Counted from the first letter of the stretch, positions 51,891 to 61,603 are shown. The stretch is 64,000 nucleotides of DNA from Sphingomonas hylomeconis (GCF_025370105.1 NZ_JANQBK010000012.1:1-64000), one strand, 5' to 3'. Notes: generated by a model not told the origin, from the letters alone. A program made the numbers and translations.

Positions 51891-54800
51891 ATGCCCGATC
51901 TGAAGAAAATCCTCGCCGCCAAGACCCCGCTCACGCTTTCCGGCGTGCCCACCGGGTTCGAGCCATGGCTGCTCGCCGATCTCGCCCGCGCGGCGCCGGC
52001 CCGCGCGGTGTTCATCGCGCCGGACGAGGTGGCGATGCGCGCGATTTCCGCCACCGCAGCGGTGTTCGCGCCCGAGCTCGAGGTGCTGACCTTCCCGGCC
52101 TGGGATTGCCTGCCTTACGATCGCGCCAGCCCGACGCTCAACGTCATGGCCGAGCGCATGGCGACGCTGCACCGGCTGCAGCAGATCACGAAAAAGCCGC
52201 AGCTGCTCGTCACCACTGCCAACGCCGCCGCACAGCGCACGCTGACGCCGTTCCGCATCCGCCAGCTCGTCACCACGCTGGCCCCCAAGGCGCGGATCGA
52301 TCGCGACAAGCTCGCCATGATGCTGCAGGCCAACGGCTATGTCCGCGTCGAGACGGTGGCGGATTCGGGCGAGTTCGCGGTGCGCGGTGGCCTGGTCGAT
52401 CTGTTCCCGAGCGGCGAGGAGCAGGCGCTCCGGCTCGATTTCTTCGGCGACGAAATCGAAAGCGTGCGCACCTTCGATCCGCAGGACCAGCGCACCACCG
52501 GCCGTGTCGAGGGCTTCACCTTGCTCCCGGCGTCGGAAACGCTGCTCGACGAGGACAGCATCAAGCGCTTCCGCAGCCGCTACCGCGAGCGTTTCGGCGC
52601 CACCGCGACCGGCGATCCGCTGTATCAGGCGATCAGCGAAGGCCGGCGGCTGGCGGGGATGGAGCATTGGCTGCCGCTGTTCGAGGACAAGATGGCGACC
52701 GTGTTCGACCATCTCGGCGACGGCGCGGTCGTGCTGCGCGACAGCGGCGTGCTCGCCGCGGCGGAGCAGCGCTTCGAGGCGATCACCGATTATCACGGCA
52801 ACCGCGTCAAGGCGCAGGTCAGCGATCCGGGCAGCTATCGCCCGCTGCCGGCGGATGCGCTGTATCTCACCGCGAAGGAATTCGCCGAGCGCGCGGACGC
52901 GATTCCGACGCATCAGACCGCGCAGTTCCACGAGCCGGAATCGGCGACGGTGCTCGATTTCAACGTCGATGGCCCGCGCGACTTCGGCGCCGAGCGCTCC
53001 GCCGGCGCGAACGTCTACGAAGCCGTGGTGCATCACCTGCGCACCGTGCAACGCGACGGCAAGAAGCCGATCCTGGCGAGCTATTCGATCGGCGCGCGCG
53101 AGCGGCTCGCGTCGCTGCTGGCCGATCACGGCCTGACCGGCGCGGTCAAGGTCGATACGTGGCAGGAGGCGCTGGGGGTGGCGTCTTCTCCCCCCCTCCC
53201 GCTCGCGGGAGGGGCTGGGGGAGGGCATGTTGCCAAGCGCAAGGCGGGTGAGGAGACAGGCCCTCCCCTGGCCCAGCACCGGGTGAACGATGCCCCGCAT
53301 CGTTCAGTCCATGCCGGGGGCATGGACGACCCGGTGCTCGCAAGCGGGAGGGGGACAGGCAGCGTCGCGCTGCTCGTCCTGCAGCTCGATCACGGCTTCT
53401 CGACCCCCGACGTTGCCCTGCTCACCGAACAGGACATGCTCGGCGACCGCCTCGTCCGGCGCAAGAAGCGCAAGAAATCGGCCGACGCCTTCCTTGCCGA
53501 ACTGGCGATGCTCACGCCCGGCGATCTCGTCGTCCACGCCGATCACGGCATCGGGCGCTACGAAGGGCTGACCTCGATCCCGGTCGGCCAGAGCCCGCAC
53601 GATTGCGTCGCGCTGACCTATGCCGGCGGCGACAAATTGTTCGTGCCGGTCGAGAATCTCGAAGTCCTGTCGCGCTACGGCTCGGACAGCGACGGCGCGA
53701 GCCTCGACCGCCTCGGCGGCGAGGCATGGCAGCGCCGCAAGTCGAAGATGAAGGAGCGGATCCGCGAGATTGCCGGCGAGCTGATCGCGACGGCGGCGGA
53801 ACGCGCCACGCGCCCGGCCGACGTGATCGAAGCGGACAGCAGCTATACGCAGTTCGTCGATCGCTTCCCCTATGAGGAAACCGAGGACCAGGACCGCGCG
53901 ATCAACGATGTGCTCGGCGATCTGACCAAGGGCACGCCGATGGACCGGCTGGTGGTCGGCGATGTCGGCTTCGGCAAGACCGAGGTCGCGCTGCGCGCCG
54001 CGTTCGCCGCGGCGATGGGGGGCTTGCAGGTCGCGATCGTCTGCCCGACGACATTGCTCGCGCGCCAGCATTTCAACAATTTCACCGCGCGGTTCGAAGG
54101 CTTTCCGATCAATGTCGGCCGCCTGTCGCGCCTCGTCCCCGCCGCCGAGGCCAAGGCGACCAAGGAGAAGCTCGCCGACGGGCAGATGGACGTCGTCGTC
54201 GGCACGCACGCGATCCTTGCCAAATCGATCGACTTCAAGCGGCTCGGCCTCGTCGTGGTAGACGAGGAGCAGCGCTTCGGCGTGACGCACAAGGAGCGGC
54301 TGAAATCGCTCAAGACCGACGTCCACGTCCTCACGCTGACCGCCACGCCGATCCCGCGCACGCTGCAGATGGCGATGTCGGGCCTGCGTGAACTCTCCGT
54401 CATCCAGACCCCGCCGGTCGATCGCCTGGCGGTGCGCACCTATATCATGCCGTGGGATCCGGTGGTGCTGCGCGAGGCATTGCTGCGCGAACATTATCGC
54501 GGCGGGCAGAGCTTCTTCGTCACGCCGCGCGTCGCCGACGTGCAGGAGATCGAGGATTTCATGCGCGACCATGTGCCCGAGGTGCGCGCGGTCGTCGCGC
54601 ACGGCCAGATGTCGGCGACCGAGGTCGAGGAGCGCATGTCGGCCTTCTACGACAAGAAGTTCGAGGTGCTGATTTCCACCACGATCGTCGAGAGCGGGCT
54701 GGATATCCCGAGCGCCAACACGATGATCATCCACCGCGCCGATCGCTTCGGCCTCGCCCAGCTCTATCAGCTGCGCGGCCGCGTCGGGCGGGCGAAAACG

Positions 54801-55514
54801 CGCGCGTACGCCTATCTCACCACCCCGCCCAACCGCATCGTCACCGAGACGGCGGAAAAGCGCCTAAAAGTGCTGTCCGATCTCGACAGCCTCGGTGCCG
54901 GCTTCCAGCTCGCCAGCCACGATCTCGATATCCGCGGCGCGGGCAATCTGCTCGGCGACGAGCAATCGGGGCACATCAAGGAGGTCGGCTACGAACTCTA
55001 CCAGTCGATGCTGGAAGAGGCGATCATGGAGGCCAAGGCCGGCGGGCAGCGGCTGCGCCCGAAGGACTTCTCGCCGCAGATCACGATCGACGCGCCGATC
55101 CTCATCCCGGAGGATTATGTGCCCGATCTCGATCTGCGCATGGGCCTGTATCGTCGCCTGAACGATGTCGAGGACCAGGACGGCGTGGAGGCGTTCGCCG
55201 CCGAGCTGATCGATCGTTTCGGCCCCCTGCCCAGCGCGACGGAGAATCTGATCCGCATCATCGAGATCAAGATGCACGCGAAGAAGGCGTGCGTGTCGAA
55301 GATCGATGTCGGGCCGAAGGGCGCGCTGGTGACGTTCCAGAACGATACGCCGCCCAATATCGAAGGCCTGCTCGCCTGGGTGCAGAAGCTCGACGGTGTC
55401 GCGCGGCTGCGGCCGGACAGCAAGCTGGTGGTCAACCGCGTGTGGGGCGATCCCAAGGCGCGGCTGCACGGCGCGCTGCAACTGTCGAAGGGGCTGGCAC
55501 GGGCGGCGGGATAA
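51891..55514 (+). CDS. mfd: Transcription-repair coupling factor Mfd (with in-frame insert)
   Basis: A 1207-residue protein. UvrB-like N-terminal modules are about 1-400. The RNA polymerase-interaction domain is about 545-615 (LTPGDLVVHADHGIGRYEGL, VALTYAGGDKLFVPVENL). The translocase has VVGDVGFGKTEVALRAAF (Walker A) and VVDEEQRFGV, followed by the C-terminal TRCF domain. It removes RNA polymerase stalled at lesions and recruits UvrA. Residues 433-489 are a foreign low-complexity stretch (SSPPLPLAGGAGGGHVAKRK and on) encoded by a palindromic repeat; without it the length is near the usual 1150. The insert lies in a linker just before the RNA polymerase-interaction domain. Confidence 0.96.
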   Translation: MPDLKKILAAKTPLTLSGVPTGFEPWLLADLARAAPARAVFIAPDEVAMRAISATAAVFAPELEVLTFPAWDCLPYDRASPTLNVMAERMATLHRLQQITKKPQLLVTTANAAAQRTLTPFRIRQLVTTLAPKARIDRDKLAMMLQANGYVRVETVADSGEFAVRGGLVDLFPSGEEQALRLDFFGDEIESVRTFDPQDQRTTGRVEGFTLLPASETLLDEDSIKRFRSRYRERFGATATGDPLYQAISEGRRLAGMEHWLPLFEDKMATVFDHLGDGAVVLRDSGVLAAAEQRFEAITDYHGNRVKAQVSDPGSYRPLPADALYLTAKEFAERADAIPTHQTAQFHEPESATVLDFNVDGPRDFGAERSAGANVYEAVVHHLRTVQRDGKKPILASYSIGARERLASLLADHGLTGAVKVDTWQEALGVASSPPLPLAGGAGGGHVAKRKAGEETGPPLAQHRVNDAPHRSVHAGGMDDPVLASGRGTGSVALLVLQLDHGFSTPDVALLTEQDMLGDRLVRRKKRKKSADAFLAELAMLTPGDLVVHADHGIGRYEGLTSIPVGQSPHDCVALTYAGGDKLFVPVENLEVLSRYGSDSDGASLDRLGGEAWQRRKSKMKERIREIAGELIATAAERATRPADVIEADSSYTQFVDRFPYEETEDQDRAINDVLGDLTKGTPMDRLVVGDVGFGKTEVALRAAFAAAMGGLQVAIVCPTTLLARQHFNNFTARFEGFPINVGRLSRLVPAAEAKATKEKLADGQMDVVVGTHAILAKSIDFKRLGLVVVDEEQRFGVTHKERLKSLKTDVHVLTLTATPIPRTLQMAMSGLRELSVIQTPPVDRLAVRTYIMPWDPVVLREALLREHYRGGQSFFVTPRVADVQEIEDFMRDHVPEVRAVVAHGQMSATEVEERMSAFYDKKFEVLISTTIVESGLDIPSANTMIIHRADRFGLAQLYQLRGRVGRAKTRAYAYLTTPPNRIVTETAEKRLKVLSDLDSLGAGFQLASHDLDIRGAGNLLGDEQSGHIKEVGYELYQSMLEEAIMEAKAGGQRLRPKDFSPQITIDAPILIPEDYVPDLDLRMGLYRRLNDVEDQDGVEAFAAELIDRFGPLPSATENLIRIIEIKMHAKKACVSKIDVGPKGALVTFQNDTPPNIEGLLAWVQKLDGVARLRPDSKLVVNRVWGDPKARLHGALQLSKGLARAAG
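53188..53355. repeat. Palindromic repeat inserted in frame inside mfd
   Basis: About 168 bases (56 codons) with terminal inverted arms: CCCCCCTCCCGCTCGCGGG on the left and GCTCGCAAGCGGGAGGGGGA on the right. Nested hairpins lie inside (AACGATGCCCCGCATCGTT; CCATGCCGGGGGCATGG; AGCACCGGGT with ACCCGGTGCT). The length is a multiple of three and the mfd frame stays open. The style matches the Pro/Gly-rich intergenic repeats of this genome. Confidence 0.8.
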
Positions 55515-55537
55515 GGCGCCGCCCCCCTTGCTGGCGG

Positions 55538-55840
55538 CTATGGCTCATCCGCCAAATGCTGCCAGTCTTCCCGCGCATGCCGGACGCGCAGAATCAACAC
55601 GCCATCATCCGCATCCAGCTCATAGACGATCAGGTGCGCCTTGTGCGGATAGGCACGTACGGGCGGTCTTATCTCAAGGCGCAAGCGCGCCGCGCGGGGA
55701 TATTCCCCCAAAAATGCAAAAACCTTTTCAAGCCCTGCATGGTAACGGTCAGCCTGCGCCAAGCCGAATTCGGACACGCCTTCAAGGAAGATGGCAACCA
55801 GATCATCTGCAGCGGCGGTACTGAGGCGATAGCCCGCCAC
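55538..55840 (-). CDS. ParE/RelE-superfamily toxin
   Basis: A 100-residue protein: MAGYRLSTAAADDLVAIFLEGVSEFGLAQADRYHAGLEKVFAFLGEYP, then HLIVYELDADDGVLILRVRHAREDW. This is the ParE branch, which typically poisons DNA gyrase; RNase (RelE) activity cannot be excluded. The start is GTG, three bases after the antitoxin stop. Convergent with mfd. Confidence 0.88.
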   Translation of the reverse strand: MAGYRLSTAAADDLVAIFLEGVSEFGLAQADRYHAGLEKVFAFLGEYPRAARLRLEIRPPVRAYPHKAHLIVYELDADDGVLILRVRHAREDWQHLADEP

Positions 55841-55843
55841 GGC

Positions 55844-56086
55844 TCAGTCGATACCAGCCCGTCGCAGCGCGCGATCGCGGATATCCGCCATCGTCTCGTC
55901 GGCGACACCGCCTGCGCGCGCATCATCGACCAGCGCCTGCATCGACTGAATCTTCTCGGCGCGATCCTGTTCGCGGCGGATCAGGTCTCGAACATAGTCG
56001 CTCGAATTGCTGTAGCGGCCCGTCCTGGCCTGCGCCTCGATCCAGGATTTCATCAGGTCGGGGAGAGAGATATTCATCGTCGCCAT
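55844..56086 (-). CDS. ParD-type antitoxin
   Basis: An 80-residue ribbon-helix-helix protein: MNISLPDLMKSWIEAQARTGRYSNSSDYVRDLIRREQDRAEKI, the classical ParD/CopG start. The C-terminal part (ALVDDARAGGVADETMADIRDRAL) should wrap the toxin. The pair is probably autoregulated from the short 56087-56117 spacer and adjoining sequence. Confidence 0.9.
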   Translation of the reverse strand: MATMNISLPDLMKSWIEAQARTGRYSNSSDYVRDLIRREQDRAEKIQSMQALVDDARAGGVADETMADIRDRALRRAGID

Positions 56087-56117
56087 GCCAAATTATGGCA
56101 ATCTTTGTCAGATCTTG

Positions 56118-58094
56118 TCAATTCGCTTTCATCAACGCTACCAGCGCGTCGCTCGAAATCGCCCCCGAGCACAGGAAGCCCTGATAATATTGGCACCCTT
56201 CCTTGGCGAGCAATTCGAGCTGCTCCTCGGTCTCCACGCCTTCCGCGATCACCGACAGGCCGAGCGAGCGCGCCATGTCGATCACGCCGCGCACCACGAC
56301 ACGGTCGCGCACCGTGCCGGTAATGTCCTGCGCCAGTTTCTTGTCGATCTTGAGATAATCGAGCGGCAGCGATTTGAGATAGGCGAGGCTCGAATAGCCG
56401 GTGCCGAAATCGTCGATCGCGATGCGGCAGCCGGCCGAGCGGAACGTGGTCAGCAGGGTTGCGGCGATGTTGAGATCCTCGATCAGCCCGCTTTCGGTGA
56501 TCTCCAGCGTGAGGCGCGTGCGCGGGAAGCCGCTGGTGTCGACGCGGTCGAGAAACAGATCGGCGAAACCCGGCCGGGCAATGTCCCCGGCGGTGAGGTT
56601 GAGCGACAGGCGCAGGCCGGACAGGATCCGCGGCCAGGCCGCCGCACGCTCGAGCACGATACGCTGGATATGATCGGATAGCGCGATCTCGAGATCGGCA
56701 CGCGCGGCGGCAGCGAACAGCAGGTCGGCGCCGATCGTGCCGAGCGTGGCATGTTCCCAGCGCGCCAGCGCCTCGACGCCGACGATCGCGCCGCTGCCCA
56801 TCGCCACCTGCGGCTGGAACAGGATGTCGATCTCGCCATGATCGATCGCCGGGCCAAGCTCGGCGGCGAGGCGGTCGATCGGCGCTTCCTCCTCGCCGGC
56901 ATCGGCCACGCGCAGCGTGGCGCTGTCCGACGCCCGGGCGTCGGCCAGCGCCTCGCTCGCCCGGCGCAGCAGCGAGGCGGCCTCGTCGCCCTCGCCGCGC
57001 GCCGCCATGCCGATGCGGCAGCCGAGCACCGCGATCGAATCACCGACGACGAACGGCTTGGCCAGCGCGCCGACGATCCGCTCGACCGCAAGATCGATCC
57101 GGGCGCGCGGCTGATCGGTGGCGACGAGAAATTCCGATCCGCCCATCCGCGTGACGAGCGCACCCTTTTCCAGCGTCTCCGCCGCGGCCTGCTCGATCCG
57201 GCGGTGTGCACCGCGCAACAGCGCGTCACCCGCGGCGCGGCCATAGGCGGTGTTGACCACCTCGAAGCGGTTGAGCGCGACGAGCACCACGGCAAGCGGC
57301 TCCGCCGTCGCCAGACGCCGCTCGATCCAGCGCCGTGCCCCTCCGGCATCGCGCCCGCCGGCCAGCGCATCGCGCATCGCCACAGCCGAATCGGGCGCGC
57401 TGCCCAGCGGCTCGACCAGCGCGTCGATACGCCGCGTTGCCGGATCATATTGCAGATGCTGCACGATCCTGCCCAGACCCTCGATATCGTGCGCGAAGGC
57501 GGTCGCCGTGCGCGTCGCCAGACGGCGCAGCGCGAGGAAGGCCGCACGCCGCTCGGCCGCGTCGAGCCGGCGCAGGATCGCGCGCGGCGATGTTTCCTCG
57601 GCCAGATCGAGCAGCCGGGCAAAGGCCGGGGTCAATTGCATCGTGCCGCTGCTGAGATCCAGCCGCCAACCGAGCGGATCGGCCGGCGCGGTGGCGCGCC
57701 AGTCGCCGGCCATGCGCGCGGCATGGCGATGCGCGAAGCGCAGCGCCTGGACGAATTCCGCCTCGCTGAACGGGCTGGCCAGGAAATGCGTCGCGCCGGC
57801 ATCGTAGAACCGCGCGATCGCCTCGATATCGCCGCGCGATACCAGGACGAGCATCGCCCCGCCGTTCGAGCCCACCGCCCCGTCCAGCGAAGCCGCCGCA
57901 GCCAGGCCGTCGGACAGCGCACCACGGGCATCGATCACCGCGACCGCCGAGCCGCTGGCCAGGAATCGGCGCGCCGCCCCGGCGGCACGGCGCGCGGCGA
58001 CGACCTGCCAACCGGCATTGGCGGCCAGTGCGGCAAGCTCGTCGCGCTGCCGAAACGACAGGATATATAGCGGCGCAGGATCGACGTCGCTCAC
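56118..58094 (-). CDS. EAL phosphodiesterase with degenerate GGDEF and receiver-like N-terminus
   Basis: A 658-residue protein with no clear membrane segment. The N-terminus (about 5-125) has a receiver-like alternation (LYILSFRQRDELAALAANAGWQVV, AVAVIDARGAL, HFLASPFSEAEFVQAL). A PAS-like middle follows, then GGDEF about 270-415 with the motif changed to GGSEF, and EAL about 425-655 with VGVEALARW, EITESGL, DDFGTGYSS and KIDKKLAQD intact. It should degrade c-di-GMP, with the GGSEF domain regulatory. GTG 58094 has AGGGGGA upstream; GTG 58127 is possible. Confidence 0.88.
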   Translation of the reverse strand: MSDVDPAPLYILSFRQRDELAALAANAGWQVVAARRAAGAARRFLASGSAVAVIDARGALSDGLAAAASLDGAVGSNGGAMLVLVSRGDIEAIARFYDAGATHFLASPFSEAEFVQALRFAHRHAARMAGDWRATAPADPLGWRLDLSSGTMQLTPAFARLLDLAEETSPRAILRRLDAAERRAAFLALRRLATRTATAFAHDIEGLGRIVQHLQYDPATRRIDALVEPLGSAPDSAVAMRDALAGGRDAGGARRWIERRLATAEPLAVVLVALNRFEVVNTAYGRAAGDALLRGAHRRIEQAAAETLEKGALVTRMGGSEFLVATDQPRARIDLAVERIVGALAKPFVVGDSIAVLGCRIGMAARGEGDEAASLLRRASEALADARASDSATLRVADAGEEEAPIDRLAAELGPAIDHGEIDILFQPQVAMGSGAIVGVEALARWEHATLGTIGADLLFAAAARADLEIALSDHIQRIVLERAAAWPRILSGLRLSLNLTAGDIARPGFADLFLDRVDTSGFPRTRLTLEITESGLIEDLNIAATLLTTFRSAGCRIAIDDFGTGYSSLAYLKSLPLDYLKIDKKLAQDITGTVRDRVVVRGVIDMARSLGLSVIAEGVETEEQLELLAKEGCQYYQGFLCSGAISSDALVALMKAN

Positions 58095-58219
58095 CCCTGA
58101 TCCCCCTGTCGAAAAAAGCCCCGGCACCTTCCTTCACTCTCCGACGTTTACAAAAGACAAACAAGGCGTCTCGTGCTGCGCTCTTGTGACACTCCCTCCA
58201 AAGGCTTAGCTCTCCGCCC

Positions 58220-59230
58220 ATGACCTGCGCGCCCAACCTTATCGACAGCCATGGTCGTACGATCAGCTATCTCCGCATCTCGGTGACCGACCGCTGCGAC
58301 CTGCGCTGCCGCTATTGCATGGCCGAGCATATGACATTCCTGCCCAAGGCGGCGGTGCTCAGCCTCGAGGAAATGGCGATCATCGCCGAGCGCTTCATCG
58401 CGCGCGGGATCCGCAAGATCCGGCTGACCGGCGGCGAACCGCTGGTGCGCCGCGATGTCGAGCAACTCGTGCGGCGACTGGGCAGCCATGTCGGCGCCAA
58501 CGGCGCCGCGGGCGGGCTCGACGAGCTGACCATGACGACCAACGGCAATCATCTCGTCGAGCATGCCGCCGCTTTGGTCGATGCCGGCATGCGCCGCATC
58601 AATGTCAGCCTCGACACGCGCGATCCCGATCTGTTTCGCTACATCACGCGGCACGGCGATGTCGCGCGGGTGATCGGCGGCATCTTCGCGGCCCGCGACG
58701 CTGGCCTGCGCGTCAAGATCAACATGGTCGCGCTGAATGGCCAGAACGACCGCGAAATCGCCCCGATGCTCGCCTGGTGCCGCGACGAGGGGCTGGATCT
58801 CACGCTGATCGAAACCATGCCGCTGGGCGCGATCGACGAGGACCGCACCGATCGTTTCCTGCCGCTCACCGCGGTGCTCGACGAGCTCAAGGAAGCCTTC
58901 CCGCTGGTCCGCGACACGCACAATAGCGGCGGCCCGGCGCGCTACTGGCGAATCGATGGCAGCGATACGCGGCTCGGCCTGATCTCGCCGCTGACCGCCA
59001 ATTTCTGCAGCACGTGCAATCGCGTGCGGCTGACCACCGAGGGGATCCTCTATACCTGTCTCGGCCATGACGATCAGGTCGATCTCAAGACGATCCTGCG
59101 TCAGCAGGGCGTGGTCGGGCTCGATGCGGCGCTGGATGCGGCGATGAACACCAAGCCCGAGCGGCACGAATTCGATATCGCCGCCACCGCGCCCGCCGTC
59201 AGTCGGCATATGAGCGTGACCGGCGGATGA
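58220..59230 (+). CDS. moaA: GTP 3',8-cyclase MoaA
   Basis: A 336-residue radical SAM enzyme. CDLRCRYC gives C26, C30 and C33 for the first [4Fe-4S] cluster, and FCSTCNRVR plus YTCLG give the C-terminal cluster. RLTGGEPLVRRD binds SAM. The last two residues are the GG tail needed for activity. It performs the first step of molybdenum-cofactor synthesis. The next gene starts inside its stop. Confidence 0.96.
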   Translation: MTCAPNLIDSHGRTISYLRISVTDRCDLRCRYCMAEHMTFLPKAAVLSLEEMAIIAERFIARGIRKIRLTGGEPLVRRDVEQLVRRLGSHVGANGAAGGLDELTMTTNGNHLVEHAAALVDAGMRRINVSLDTRDPDLFRYITRHGDVARVIGGIFAARDAGLRVKINMVALNGQNDREIAPMLAWCRDEGLDLTLIETMPLGAIDEDRTDRFLPLTAVLDELKEAFPLVRDTHNSGGPARYWRIDGSDTRLGLISPLTANFCSTCNRVRLTTEGILYTCLGHDDQVDLKTILRQQGVVGLDAALDAAMNTKPERHEFDIAATAPAVSRHMSVTGG

Positions 59231-60003
59231 GCGAACAGCGCCGCGCGCTCGTCGCCTCCCCTACCCCGCCGGCGCAGGCCGCGGCGCGGGAACTCGCCGA
59301 TACGCATGATTGGGTGCCGGTCGAGGACGCCGAGCTGATCGTCGCGCTCGGCGGCGATGGGTTCATGCTGCAGACGCTGCATGCGATGCTCGAGCGCCGC
59401 AAACCGGTCGTGCCGGTATTCGGCATGAATCTCGGCACGGTCGGCTTCCTGATGAACGAATGGCGCCGCCATGATCTCAACGATCGCCTCGCCCGGACCA
59501 AGACGTTCAAGGTCGTGCCGCTGGCGATGACCGCGCAGACGGTGGACGGCGAGATCGTCACGCTGCCGGCGATCAACGAAGTCTCGCTGCTGCGTGAGAC
59601 GCGGCAGACTGCCAAGCTCGAAGTGACGCTCAACGATCGCATCGTGCTGCCGGAACTGGCCTGCGACGGCATTCTCGTCGCCACGCCGGCCGGATCGACC
59701 GCGTATAATTTCTCGGCGCAAGGCCCGATCCTGCCGCTCGGCTCGGCGATGCTCGCGCTGACCCCGATCAGCCCGTTCCGCCCGCGGCGCTGGCGCGGCG
59801 CGATCCTGCCCGACAAGGCCCGGATCGGCATCCGCGTGCTCGATCCGGGCAAGCGGCCGGTCAGCGCCGTTGCCGACCAGCGCGAGGTCCGCGATGTCGC
59901 GCGCGTCGATATCGTCATCGACCGCGCCCGCGAACTCACCCTGCTGTTCGATCCCGAGCATGCGCTCGACGATCGCATCACGATGGAGCAATTCGCCGCC
60001 TGA
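59227..60003 (+). CDS. nadK: NAD kinase
   Basis: A 258-residue protein with ALGGDGFMLQTL (GGDG at 42-45), VFGMNLGTVGFLMNEW, the NE pair in INEVSLLR and TPAGSTAYNFSAQGPIL. It phosphorylates NAD to NADP. ATG 59227 overlaps the moaA stop (ATGA). Short form, as usual in alphaproteobacteria. Confidence 0.95.
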   Translation: MSEQRRALVASPTPPAQAAARELADTHDWVPVEDAELIVALGGDGFMLQTLHAMLERRKPVVPVFGMNLGTVGFLMNEWRRHDLNDRLARTKTFKVVPLAMTAQTVDGEIVTLPAINEVSLLRETRQTAKLEVTLNDRIVLPELACDGILVATPAGSTAYNFSAQGPILPLGSAMLALTPISPFRPRRWRGAILPDKARIGIRVLDPGKRPVSAVADQREVRDVARVDIVIDRARELTLLFDPEHALDDRITMEQFAA

Positions 60004-60071
60004 GCAATATTTGCCGTCGAACGGGGTTGCATCCCGGTTCGAGCCGTTTATAGACCCGGCCACGGCTTCAT

Positions 60072-60146
60072 TCCCCGATAGCTCAGCGGTAGAGTAGGTG
60101 ACTGTTAATCACTTGGTCGTTGGTTCGAATCCAACTCGGGGAGCCA
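60072..60146 (+). tRNA. tRNA-Asn (anticodon GTT)
   Basis: A 75-base cloverleaf with encoded CCA. Acceptor stem TCCCCGA pairs with TCGGGGA; the D loop contains AGCTCAGCGGTAGAG; the anticodon loop is CTGTTAA with GTT; the T arm is GTTGGTTCGAATCCAAC. The discriminator is G. It follows nadK by 68 bases. Confidence 0.97.
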
Positions 60147-60269
60147 GTCTTTACGATGTGACGCTGCCGATCCACCCAGTGGATCGGGAGCGCCATCGCC
60201 CCCCTCCCTTCTGATAGCCGACCGAACGGATGTCGCCTTGCGCCTGACGGCATTGCCGTCGGCGTGCGA

Positions 60270-61121
60270 TCAGGCCGGGCGATCGCCCATCCGCTCACCG
60301 AGCCGCACCGGCCGTTCCGGCCTCCAGCCATCGTCGAACGCGATCGTTCCCGGCTGGAACAGCATCACCACCGTCGAGCCGAGCAGGAAGCGGCCCATCT
60401 CCTCGCCCTGCTCCAGAAAGATCTGCTGGTCGTCGTAGCACCATTCGCTCGGCGCGCCCGGGCGCGTCGCTTTGACCACGCCGTGCCACGGTGTGGCCAT
60501 GCTCCCGACGATCGTTGCGCCGACCAGCACCATTACGAAGCGCCCGTGCGCCGGGCTGTCGAACACGCACACCACGCGCTCGTTGCGCGCGAACAGATTG
60601 GGCACGCCGCGCGCGGTGACCGGGTTGACCGAAAACAGGCTGCCGGGAATGTGGATCATGCGCATCAACCGGCCGGCACACGGCATGTGGAGGCGGTGAT
60701 AATCGCGCGGCGACAGATAGAGGTTGGCAAAGCTGCCATGGCGGAACGTGGCGGCCAGCGTGGCGTCGCCGCCGACGAGATCGGTCGTGGTGAAGCGGTG
60801 CCCCTTGGCCTGGACGATATGATGATCGTCGATCGCGCCCAGCTGGCTGATCGCGCCGTCCACCGGGCTGACGAACGCTGCGGACGCCAGCGGCCGCGCG
60901 CCGTCGCGCAGCGGCCGCGTGAAGAAGTCGTTGAAGCTCGCATAGCTGGCAAGGTCCGGATTGGCCGCCTCGCGCATGTCGACGCCGTACCGGGCGACGA
61001 ACCAGCGGATCAGCCGGGTGGTCATCGCCCCGCCGCGCGCGCCGGCGATCCGGCCCGCCAGCAGCGTCAGCCGCCGTTTGGGCAGGGCATGTTGCAGCAG
61101 GACGGCGAAACGATCGGACAT
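60270..61121 (-). CDS. psd: Phosphatidylserine decarboxylase proenzyme
   Basis: A 283-residue protein with YASFNDFFTRPLRDGARPL, FVSPVDGAISQLG, LYLSPRDYHRLHMP and the self-cleavage motif LGST in FLLGSTVVMLFQPG, where the Ser becomes the pyruvoyl group. This is the longer bacterial type I form. It makes phosphatidylethanolamine at the inner membrane. No phosphatidylserine synthase gene is adjacent. Confidence 0.93.
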   Translation of the reverse strand: MSDRFAVLLQHALPKRRLTLLAGRIAGARGGAMTTRLIRWFVARYGVDMREAANPDLASYASFNDFFTRPLRDGARPLASAAFVSPVDGAISQLGAIDDHHIVQAKGHRFTTTDLVGGDATLAATFRHGSFANLYLSPRDYHRLHMPCAGRLMRMIHIPGSLFSVNPVTARGVPNLFARNERVVCVFDSPAHGRFVMVLVGATIVGSMATPWHGVVKATRPGAPSEWCYDDQQIFLEQGEEMGRFLLGSTVVMLFQPGTIAFDDGWRPERPVRLGERMGDRPA

Positions 61122-61303
61122 GTGCGAAACCCTCGACTATCAAACAGTGCCTGTCGCGATCGATCGCGCGGTGCGGCACGCCCGTCGCGGGGTCGCACGC
61201 CACTGGATCGGCGCATGGCGCCAAATCCGGCTGCCGATCAAGCGCAATCCTTGCCTGATGCGCGCGGAAGGCGCAGATCGACGGCACAACCCGGGAGCAT
61301 GTC

Positions 61304-61603
61304 ATGGCCATCAAGATCGTCGCCTTCGTCACCGTCAAGCCTGGCGCGGAGGACGATTTCGTCGCCGCAGCGCAAATTTGCGTCGCGGCATCGCGCGCCG
61401 AGCCCGGCGTTCAGCATTACGATCTGTGGCGCGAAACCAGCGGCGCACGTCGCTTCGTGTTCAACGAACTCTATGCCGACGATGCCGCCGTCCAGGCGCA
61501 TATGGCATCGGATCACTTCAAGGCGTTCGGCCTCGCCGCGCGCGACCTGGCCGCCGCCCGCCCCGAGATCATCGCGACGGAAGCCGTGGATGTCGCGGAC
61601 TGA
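61304..61603 (+). CDS. Antibiotic-biosynthesis-monooxygenase (ABM) domain protein
   Basis: A 99-residue ferredoxin-like fold protein: IVAFVTVKPGAEDDFVAAAQICVAASRAEPGVQHYDLWRE, then FVFNELYADDAAVQAHMASDHFKAF. Such proteins dimerise and act as small cofactor-free monooxygenases or as quinone- or haem-related enzymes. The common annotation is putative quinol monooxygenase. GGGAG precedes the start. Divergent from psd. Confidence 0.83.
   Translation: MAIKIVAFVTVKPGAEDDFVAAAQICVAASRAEPGVQHYDLWRETSGARRFVFNELYADDAAVQAHMASDHFKAFGLAARDLAAARPEIIATEAVDVAD

Noticed and set aside
60147..60269. Phage attachment site beside the tRNA-Asn gene
   Set aside because: No integrase, no direct repeat of the tRNA 3' end and no phage genes were seen downstream; psd follows directly.
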